NCBI GenBank assembly: GCA_002314515.1
Contig: DCGB01000045.1
Span: forward strand, 9,008-39,086
Reading direction: 5' to 3'
Source: Solobacterium sp. UBA1789
GTDB lineage: Bacteria > Bacillota_I > Bacilli_A > Erysipelotrichales > Erysipelotrichaceae
DNA length: 30,079 nt
Below are positions 15,701 to 27,700 of this stretch, piece after piece. The first letter of the stretch is position 1. Every line of letters starts with the position of its first letter. The notes beneath the pieces were generated by a model. That model saw only the letters and a program-made list of their open reading frames with translations, searched no databases and was not told the DNA's origin. A program made the translations under genes and the position numbers.

Positions 15701-18700
15701 ATGAATAGCCTCATCCAATGCCATCTGAGCTTCAACCATCTTCTTCAAAGCATCAAGTTCATCAGCACGCTCATTCAATGCAGCAGTAGCCTCATCGATA
15801 GTACCATTTACCTTTGTAAGTTCATCTAATGCTCTGATTGCCTTTCTGATATCTTTATCAAGAGCAAGAACATTATCTCTCAACTGAGAGCGCTCATCTT
15901 TTATAGCCTGAATAGCTACAGGATCAGTTTCTGTTAACAGCAATGCATCAAGTTCTTTGATTCTATCTTTATAAGCATTCCGTTCAGTAGTCTTTCTTGT
16001 GATATAATCAGGAACATTTGTGTTATAAGCTACAGCATCTTCATATTCCTTAGTTAATGCTTCAATTTCATCATTGATAGCGCTGTATTCAGCATTAGCA
16101 ACTCTGATTTCCTCTCTCTTAGCATTAACCAGACTTGTAGCATCAGCTAAAGCCTTTTCCTTAGCAACAAGTTCAGCTAAAGCCTTATGAATATCATCCT
16201 TAGTAGCATTTGGATCATTCTTCAATGCTACCAGATCAATCTTGTTGTAGTTATCAAGATCAGTCTGCTTAGCTTCCAGGTCTAGGAGCAATGCATCCAG
16301 TTCACCACATAATGAACCGATTTCATCATTCTTAGCGGTTGCTTCATCATTCTTATCAATGATAGCCTGCTCAAGATCTTTTACCTTTTGAGCACTATGA
16401 TTATTATCCAGACTAGCCTTATAAGCTAATGCTGACTCTAATTCATTCTTAGCCTCATTGTAGGCATACTGTCTATCAGCCAATTCGATTAATAGAGCAG
16501 ATAATGAATTATCATTACCATCAACCAGATAACCAGCTGCATTCAATACTAATTCACCATCCGCAACTGATCTGCCTAAGATAGCAGAACCGCTTACTTC
16601 AGCATCATTAGCACTATCTTCAAGAATATTCAGATAAACATTCTTACCATTGAAATCAACCTTACCAACCTGCTTTTCGCCTTCATAGTAGTAAGTTACC
16701 TTATCAGTGATTTCAAATGGCTTAGCCTTAGTACCGATATCACCAACTGTATTGATAGATACGGAACCCTTAGCATAGATATGACCACTTAATACCTTAG
16801 TGTCAGGATTCATGTCATTCAATACTACTGAACCATAATCAGAGATAACATCAATCTCGTAATGAGAATCAGCACAAGTAGCATTTAAGACCAGAATGTC
16901 CTTAACCTTCAGATTTACATCCTTATCCGTTGTACGTAATGTCAATCCACCGACTAACTTACCATCTTCATCGATTGTACCAACTGAAACAAGCAAAGGA
17001 TTTTCCTTAGTACCAAATACCGGATTTACATCATCTTCACCAGTAGTGAATGTTGCATTACCCTTAGCATAGATATTTGGAGTATTATCTGCCTTCTGCT
17101 GCTCAGTTCTACCATCATTGATATCTTCCGGAATGATGTAACTTAAGTCATTTTCAGCATGGATCTCACCGATATTGACACTACCGGTAGTCTCAACCAT
17201 GTATAAGTCACCACCCATAGCAACGGCATTTACTGTCATTGGCTTAGAGTAGTCATAAATTCTCAACCAGTAGTATTCTACTGCAAGCTCGATACCATAT
17301 GTTGACTTAACACCATCGGCATCTACCATCTCAGCAATGTAACGGTAACCTGCTGGAACAACATTGTTATCATCAGCAAATGTACCAACATTTTCTTCTA
17401 ATAAAGTAATCAGATTGCTAGCGCCAATTACCTTGTAACCATGTACATATTCCTTAGAAGTCGGATAGTAGAATTCGTTGTAATAAACATCATATGCAGC
17501 CTGCTTATCAGCAAAGTATTCTAAGTACTTCTGACCATAGAACTGATCAATCAGATCACCACGGTTATATGTACCGAAACCGTAAGGATCATTATTACCA
17601 GTTACATTTACTACCTTTTCATATGTGTAAGAACGAGTTTCAGTTAATAACGGACTGAATCTGCTACCAATAGAACCAGCAGCATACAACGTCAAGTTAC
17701 CACCGATAATATGTAATTTTTCGAAATTCTTAACTGAATCCTGGTCACATAAACCAACTCTTGGACCTAAATTCAGGAAGAAGTTCTGAGCAAACAGACT
17801 ATCAAGTTCAACTGGATTAGTCCATGCACCATTTACATAGGCATTTTCATAATCTAAGCCATCATTCCTATAAATCCATTCCTGCTTAGCGAAATCTTCA
17901 TTTGTAACCTCATCCAAGTCAGCAGCATAGATACTACCGCCCAGGTTCTTGATAGTTACATCGCCATATTCTGAACGAACATTAGTAAGAATAATATCAC
18001 TTATTCTCTTACCATCTTTATTGTGGTTAATAGCGACTTTACCAGCTGCAGCTCTAGCTAAGATCATTGGTCTTAATTCAGTATCAGCAGCATTAGGATC
18101 AACTGTGATAGTGATATCACCGGTGTTATAGATATGAGCAGAGCCATACATTTCACCGATAACCATCTCAAAGTCTCTACCATTAGCAACTACATGAGTA
18201 TTAATTAATGAATAGAGTTCATTGCGTAAATCAGCTAAAGCATTTCTAGCAGCAATAACATCAGCTACTGCAAGCATCATATCTTCTCTAGCTAACTTCA
18301 GATAATCAGCAGTTAAAGTCTTATCTAAAGAGAATGTTTCATAAGCACCCTGTTTAGCAGCCAAAGTCTTTTCAGCAGCCTCTAAAGCTTTAATAGCCTT
18401 AGTATAAGCAGAATCTTCACCCTGGTCAGGATCCCCGACCACAATCTCCTTAACTCTATCAACTATTTCTCTTGCCTGATCTTCATCAGCGAAAGAGTCA
18501 CATAATTCTTTATATCTCTGAGTTAATAACTGAATTCTAGCCTCAACCTGAGCAATAGTCAGATAAGTAGCCTCAGCTTCACTTACCTTGTTCTCATAAG
18601 AAACCTTTAAGTTAAAGATTGACTTAGTATTACTGATCTTAGTACTGAAATCAACACCACTATTAGTAGCCAACTGATTTAATTCATTCATCAGTTCTTC

Positions 18701-21700
18701 AGCATAAGTATTAACAAGAGCCTTCTTGTCATCATCTGTTGTTAACAGACTTAATTCATCAGCAAACTTAGCAACCTTGGCATTAACAGTCTTATAAGCC
18801 TCAGCCTTGAACTCTGCCAATACAGCCTCATCAGCAAACTTAGCAGCAGCAATCATCTTATTGACTGTATTATTCAAGTTATCTAATTCAGTCAACTGAG
18901 TACCATATGCCTTCTGATAAGCAGTCTGAGCAGCAGTCAAATCCTTATTAGCCTTATCTAATTCAGCCTTAACTTCACTCTTGGAACTATAAGTTGCACG
19001 TAAAGCAGCACTAAGGATATCAGCATATTCCTTATCCAGGTTAGCGCCATTGTAGAACAATTCGTTAACTAATTCTGTCTTATCTCTTTCACCAAAGATG
19101 TAAGAAGAATCATTGTTAGCAACATATTCATCATTGACATATAACAGATAAGTTACAATAGCAAGCTTGTCGCTATTAGTTAATTCTGTAGATTCAATAC
19201 CAGCCTTGAATGCCTTACGATATTCACCAGCTTCATCAAACATGAAGTCACCAAATACCAGACCTTCATTTAATGGATTAGCTTCAAATTCAGCCTTATC
19301 CAACTCATATTGAGCATACTGTTCATCATAAGCAGCCTGATATGCAGCCTTAATAGCCTTAGCCAAAGCGCTGGAATTCAGAACGCTTGAAGCCTTCAGT
19401 AAATCAGCAACATTTTCTGCTTCAAGAGCCTTATTGTTATTAGTTAAAGTAATCAGATCTTCATAATCTTTTACATAATTATAGAAGTTCTTCTTAGTAG
19501 CGGTATCAGCGGCATTATCACCAAGGTGATCAATCATCCACTGAGCCAGCTTTTCATTAGTATCCAGATCGAACAGACTAATGAAGTACTGTACATCGCT
19601 GTAACCCAGGAAATTCAGAGCAGTCTTGTTATTAAGAGCTAAATTAATACCCTCAATACCAACACCATTTGTATTGAAATACTGATAAATATCCCAAGGA
19701 ATCTGCTTCTGAGCATCGATATAGAAGCTGTTAACCAAAGTAACAACTGGCTTAACAGTATCAGGAACATCGATATACATCCACTTAGCAGTATTACCAA
19801 TATTGCGACCAGCTGTCAAAGTCAGAGTAGAAGTCTTAGCATTCTTCTTATCATATGTTGTCTCATCATAAGTGATAGCAGCATGTTGTTCCTTGCCCTC
19901 GACATCAGTCTGATGTAACAGATCGATATTATTGTTAGCAGCTAAAGTAACATTTGAAATACCAGAAACATTAACCTTATCAAACAATAAACTACCATCT
20001 AAGCTATCAAGAGTAATATCACTATGTTCAACATTAACCAGTGAAATCTCAATATTCTTAGAAGCAACTATCTTTAATGTTGAATCAGAAACATCAATTG
20101 TACGTAACTTGATTTCCTTAACCTTAGTATCCAAGCCTGAGCTTAAGAAACCACCATCATTAGAAGTCAGATTTACAACTGAACCCTTGTTAACGATTAA
20201 TGGAGTATTGAAGCGAACTTCTGGATCATAGTCAGCATAATCAACATTCTTGGCATTATCGATAACGATATCGCCAGCGATATTTGCATCAACGATAGAA
20301 TTAGTAATAATCCAATCGTAACTTAATAATTTACCTCTGATTGTAGCATCGCCATCAACCTTAGCATGAGTCTTCATAACCAACTTATTCTCAAGCTTCA
20401 AAGTTGGATTGCTTGTATTGCTCATGAACAGCTTGTCGATAGCAATATTACCCATAGCATCAACAACAACATCGTTACCCTTGCCTGTTGCCTCAGCACC
20501 TAAAGTAATACTTACATCAGGAATAATTACATTACCATTTGTAGAATATAGCTTAACAATATTACCAGTATCATTGTGGATTGACAGAGAATCCATTGTA
20601 ATATCATCTTCAACATTGATAATCAATGTAGAACCATTACCTACTTCAATTGAAGGTTTATCAGGATCGGTATTAATTACATTGAATCCACCATGGTAAG
20701 ACAGAATATTAGCCTCACCCTGATTAACAATCTGAAGAGTCTTAACTGTAATCTGACCATCAGAAGTGAATTCCAGATATGAACCTGGTTCAGCACTACC
20801 AGAAACTGGCTTACCATTAACGATAATATCATCGAATGTAATCAGACCCTGACCATCGCCAGTACCCAGAGCAAGAACTCTGAACTTGGCATCAGCCTGT
20901 AATGTAACATTCAAACCAGTAACACTACCATTCAAAGCAATGATATCGAAAGAACCGCCCTCTAAGATGACAATGTTCTTTTCGAACTGCATGTTAGTAT
21001 CCTTAACTTCGATAGACTGACTACCAGAATAGTATGAAGTATCATCATTAACAGTATTTCTGTTAACTAAATTACCAGTTCCACTAGTGAACTTATACTC
21101 GATACCATCAGTAGCGCCAGCACCATACTTATTAAGAATAGTTTCAAGAACTGTATTGTTCTTATCATCCTTAGAAGCAGTCAAAGTATCATATACGTTA
21201 TGCAATGAAATGATATTGTCGGTAATTCCATTAGTATCATTAGCATCACTTAACTCATAGTAACCGCCATCATACCAGAAGAATACTTCAGCCTTCTTAG
21301 ACTCCAGCTTATTGATATCATAACGATTCTGACTTTCTTCAGTTGACTTAACCTTAGCCATACTGAAAGTAGTACCTACAGCTTCAACCGGACTAATTTC
21401 TTCGTTTTCATAATTATACTTAGCAACACCATTTTCATATAAACGACAACCATTAGCTGTAATTTCATATAAAGTAGTGCCCTCAGCATTATTGATTAAT
21501 GTAGAAGTACCAGAAACCTGCTTAGTAGCCAAATTCCAGGTATTTACATAATTATTTGTAGTCAAGTAATAGTAATTACCAGCAGCATCCTTGGCAATTT
21601 CATCTAATACTTTTTCAAGCTTCAATGGTCTGTCAGTTAAAGTAACAGTTGTGCCATCGCCACTGACTGTACTTGAACCATTTGCACCATAATTAGTAGT

Positions 21701-24700
21701 AATATCACCATCAACAGTTTCAATATACTGAAGACCATTTAACTTAGTATAAACTTTGCCATCTTTGCCAACAGCAACAGTTTCAGTGACATTATAAATG
21801 TTATTAATAGCAGGTAAGTAAATTACTCTACTTACACGCTTAGAAGCAACAGCATCCTGAGCATCGTCTGGCAATTCAGCAATTGCAAAGACATCATCAC
21901 CATACTGGTTGAAATAGAAGTAACCATATGTTTCGTTGTTGTAAACAGTTACTGTCTGATCCTTACCCTTGATTGTTACATCTAATGAATAAGTACCATC
22001 ACCATTATCAACAGCCTCATCAGGAAGTTCAGCTAACTTTGTAATATTAGCATAGTAATCACCTGCATCAGTAACATCGATTCTGATCTTAACAGAAGTT
22101 TCCTTAACTGTAACAGAAGCACTATACTTATGATCTTCGCCTTCTACCTTTTCAGCATCTTCAGGTAATTCTTCAATATAGTGAATATTGCCATCTTCTG
22201 TTGTATAGTCATACTTCTTGATAACTTCCTTATAGATATCCTTCTCAAGATCTAAAGTTACTGTAGCGATATAGTAACAGCCATCTTCTTCAACAACATA
22301 TACAGCACCTTCAGGAAGTTCATCTAAGTAATTAGTTGTTCCTTCATGACCATCTCTTGGATCTGCAAATTTGAAGCGACCAGTTTCTTTGACAAATACA
22401 TCAACAGTGACATCTTCATCAGCTAATTTAGTTGTCTTTGTCCAGTAACCATTTTCTGTATCTTCTGTATAACCATCTAAAGAATCAACAGTGACATGGC
22501 TGACACCATCTTCACCCAACTTATAGTAAGCATCTGCATCTTTAGAAATTGTAATATTGACATCGACATTCTGAGTTTGCTTGATAGTATAAGTATTTTC
22601 TTCGCTACCCTCAACTGCATCCTCAGGAAGTTCATCTAATTCAACAAGCTTAGTACCTTCTTTATAGTAGAACTTGCCTTCAACTTCATAGATAGTAACA
22701 TCTACTTCCTGTTCAACAGTGATAGTTGCACTATACTGACCTTCACCAATTGACTGAGCATTAGCTGGAAGATCGATAGCAACCTTATCGTCACCATCCA
22801 TGTAGTAATAAGTATCAGCTTCCTTACGAACGATCTCAAGCTTAACTGGGCTAATAGTAACAGTGCCACTATAAGCCTTCTTCAGAGAATCATAAACAGC
22901 ATCAGTAGGAAGTTTAATTTCTACTTCTTCACCATCAGCATTGATATAGTAATATGAAGTCTTAGTGCTTTCGATAATTACTGAATGGTCTTTCTGACCT
23001 ACAACAACTTTCTCGGCAACTAAACCAGATTCATCATCTGTGTCATCAACAATACCTTCTGGTAAATCAATATACTTCTTGACAGTTTCTTCTTCGTCTT
23101 CGAAGTAGTAGTAATGATTTTCAATTTCTTCATTGATAGTTACATCTTCTTCTTCAGTGCTTACAACAACTGAACCAACATAATATGTAATTTCATTACT
23201 TAATGTATTTAATGTAACAAGACCACCAATGATTGTTGTAGTATCATTACCTTCAGCATCCTTGGCATATTCATAGAATACACGGTAGTCGCCATATTCA
23301 GTTACATCGCAGTTAGCAATACGATATACAGGAGTATCAACATACTTCTTATCATTATCAACATCCTGCATTACGCTCTTGATAACAGTTAATGCGTAGT
23401 ATGAAGTTGAACCACTGCCTTCAATATCCTGGTTCTTATGCTGACTTGGACCAACCTTAGTATATGAATGACCAACAGATTCTTCGTCAGAAGTACTTCC
23501 ATTAGTTAGTATATAATCTGTCTTTCTAGTACCTGCACTGGCAACATCAGCGCTGATATACCATTCTTCGTCATCGTCATCATAATAATAATGAACAGAA
23601 TATAATCCTAAGTATTCGATATCGTTATAAGCCATCAGAATAACATTCTGAGTATAGTGTTTATCAGAGTTGTAATTAACTGTTAACTTATAGAACTTAA
23701 CCTTAGAATCTAATAATGAAAGATCTGGAAGTTCTTCAGTATTGTTGTAATAATTTCCGAAGCCACCATTCTTCAGGTTATACTTAGCAGTACCATTCAT
23801 TAGGATGCTAAGAATAATTTCACAATCATTCTCGTTTTGTCTATCTAATTCAGATGCATATTCTAATGTACCCCAAGTGCCATTTTTACATACTTCAACT
23901 ACATAATTAACATAGTCATAGATATGATTAACATTAGTACCATCTGATAGACCCTTAGTCTTTAACAGCTTAATCTGTTCAGCAGTCAGATAAACAGTGA
24001 AGTCGCTAGAGAAGCCCTCTTCAACCTCAAGCTTACCCAATGTGTAATCAAATGAAGCATAATATGTATAACCATCAACTACATCAGTAGCCAGAATAAC
24101 TCTATTAGTAGTCTCCTCACCAAAGAGCATTCTCTGATACAATTCATAACCATTGAATGAAACAACCTTGTCATTTTCATCCAAAATCAGAATTGAATTA
24201 TCAGGCAATACATACATCTTATTGCCATCATCATCAACTTCCTTGAAGTAACGCTCTAAAGCAGCACCCTTCAAAGCAACACTATCATTACCAGTGCCAT
24301 CAACATATACTAGACCTGTCTCAGGTGTAGCAACACAGACACCACCAGCCTCAGGTGTGTAATTAATTCTTCTTGGATCAGACATATGGATATCAAGAAC
24401 ACCATCTGTAGAGATATCACCAAGAATAATTCTGCCATCAACAGCCTTATTTGAACTTGCAGCAGTTAAAGTATACATTCTATTTACTTCAACCAGAATT
24501 GGTTCAAAGAAGACATCACCACTAGCTGTAGCAGTAATACCAGGATTAACATTATTGTGCTTGCACATAAATACCTGGAAATAAGTATTATTCTTCTGCT
24601 CAGCCATCTTACCTAAGGCGATAGAATATTCATCTTCTGAATAATATTCATTAGTAGAAGTACCAATATTCTTGGCATTAGTAATATTTAACTTAACAGT

Positions 24701-27700
24701 CCATAATGGAGTAATCTTATTACCTTCAACAGTGATATAAGAAGCAAGTAAATTACCAGCACCATTGATCCAGTTGATATTAGTTGAACCATGTTCATTG
24801 GCAACAACATTACCGAATAATAAATCACCACCATTATAAGAATCAATCTTAATTGAACTTGGAAGTTCTGGAGAAATCTTATTAACTTTTCCAAATTTAG
24901 CAGCATACATCTTAGGCTCGCCATTAGCTGTGTTCATATCAATTGCACACAGAACAGTTGTACCAGGGAAGTATGTATCAATCTCTAACTTAGAACCATC
25001 ATAGTAGTTAACAACAGCCTTGCTTAAGTCAACGCCGGCAGCAGATAAAGTACCTGTTCCTCTTGGAATCATCTTGCCATTTAAGACAACCTTATCAGCA
25101 CTAACAGAAGAAGAAATCTTACCTAATAAACCAGTCTGATAGATCTTACCATTTTCATCGATACCAACCTTAGCACCAACAGCAGCACCACCGATTTCAA
25201 ATACAGAACCAGAATCAGCATTTACAGTATTGCCATTAACAACACCATAACGAGTATTAACATCCTTGACTGCAAAGATTGAAACCTTTGTACCCTTAGA
25301 AGACTGACTTACACCACCATTGAAAGCAGTAGAATTTAAGGAAACATTATAACCTCTAACAGTAGAATTAGAAATTAAAGATGTGCTATTTACTGTGCCA
25401 TCAACAGCAGCTGTAGATTCAATATAACCAGCAAGTGAAACCATTACAGCCTTAGCCTTAGTCTCAATATTCGTACCACCCTTAGATGGAGTTGAACTAG
25501 TTAAGATACTAGCATTGTTATAAGCTGTAACTTCTGACTTGTTAACAATATTGACCTGATTAATAAATGCTAAATTAAATCTTGCCTGAGCGAAACCAGC
25601 ACCACCAGCAGCAACTAACTTAGAATAAGCATTAGCATACAGATAAAGTTCCTTAATCTGAGAAGCAATATTAACATTTGTAGCTCTAACCTTAGAACCA
25701 CTAACAGTAACAACACCACTCAATACAGCAACATTATCATAAACATTGGCAGTAGGTGAACCACCTAAACCACCAGCTGAGAAGTCACCATTTACATATG
25801 AACCACTCTCAGAAACATTAGTCATCAGATTTAATGTACCGAAATCAGCATTTAACTGTGAACCCTCAACACTTAATTTACCAGAATTGACTAACTCAGT
25901 CTTAGCATGAGCACCACCAATACCAACTAAACCAACAGAAGAACCATCAGCTGCAGTATAGATACGATCTTTGCGACCAATTTCCAGAATGATATTCAAA
26001 TTACCAAAACGGGCATTAACAGTAGCATTGTTGATCTTCAGATTAACATTTCTACCAATAGTCTGAGTAGCAGTTAATGAACCACCAGAGAAGATACCAC
26101 CAGAATTAGCATTTGTATGAGCAGATGCATTTGCATTAACATCTGTAGAAATATTGATATTATCATGAGCCTTTACAACTGCATTCTTATCAACATATAC
26201 TTCACAATTCTGTGTAATATAGTTCAAAGCAGCCTTGAAATCAGCACTAACCAGGATACCACAGCCATCACCATTAACAAGTGAATTTGCATTAGCTGTA
26301 TTAATAGCCTTGATTGTTACGCTACCATTCTTAGACTCAACATAAGCATTAGCAGCTACATAAGCATCAGTACGATATGTACTTACAGTAGTTACATTAT
26401 TTGAGCTGATAGAAATACCAGAAATCTTGAAGCCAGCAGTTAACTTAGCCTCAATTGTACCGACATTTTCAGCAACGATTGAAATATCACCATTTGCGAT
26501 TAACTTGGCATTTGCAGCAACATATGCCTTAACAGTCTGAGCAGCAGCATCACCGATAAAGGCAATGACATCATTACCAGAACCAGAAACCAGTGAAACA
26601 CTGACACCAGAAGCACATTCTGTATAAGAAGTAGTCTTGCTCTGAGCCTTAACATCAGCTGAACCATTCAGATCCAAAGTGAAGGCATTACCATTACCAA
26701 CATGAGCATAAACCTGATCATAGCAATCTGATAATGCATATGAACCACAGACACTGGCAACAGAAACACTAACCGGCTTCAAAGCAATTGCATTAGCACT
26801 TGTATTAGACTTAGCCAAAACCTTAGCTTTCAATGCCTTAACAACTGCACCATTGTAACCAGCAATATAAGCATTGTTATAAGTAGCAGTAAAGGCCTTA
26901 GCAATATTAACACTACCCTCAACCAGTGATAAGCTGACACCCTCACTATTACCAACCTTGGCATAAGACTGACCATCTAATGTAGAAGTAACATCCAGGT
27001 TACCACCGATAACCATATCTTTACCGAAGTTAGTAAATGCCTGCTGAGAAGCCATACTGTATGTCAACAGATGATTAGCAGCAGCATCAACCAAGGAAAT
27101 GCTTACTGTATACTTCAGAACATCAGCTAAAGCAACAGAATCACCAACAGTCTTAACAACAACATTACCCTTGATATTACCAGAACCGGCATTGATCAGA
27201 TAAGAATTAGCAGCAGACTGTGTATAAGCTCTAGCAATATTGACACTGACAGAAGCGACACTTAAAGAAACGCCACCACCAATTGGACCAGTTACAGAAT
27301 AAGCCTTAGTTCTATAACCACTTCCAATATAAATGTTTCTAGCTTCAATATTTGAATTAGAATTTGTTGAATTAACACCAGCCTCATATGTGCCTCTTGC
27401 GAAAGCCTTAACATAAGTAACACCGGCATTAACAGCACTTACGCTAACAGTAGGCTGACAAACCTGAGTATCAGCATAAGAATTTGCGAATGTATTGATA
27501 TAGATATCTTCGCTGGTCTTAGGGCTTGCACCATATAATACAGCTCTAACAACAGAACTTGAATAAGCTAAACCAATATTAGCAGCAAGCTTGAATCCAC
27601 TGACAGAAACAAGAGGAGCACCAACTAAAGCGAAGGCACCATAGTTATTATTAGCTGAAGGAGTTGTAACATCAGCGCTTTCAGAATTGTTATTAACATT

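Noticed and set aside
26606..27613. Repeated DNA that might be taken for a CRISPR array or satellite
   Set aside because: The periodicity is at protein level (about 56 codons), in frame and with diverged DNA; there are no identical short repeats with unique spacers.
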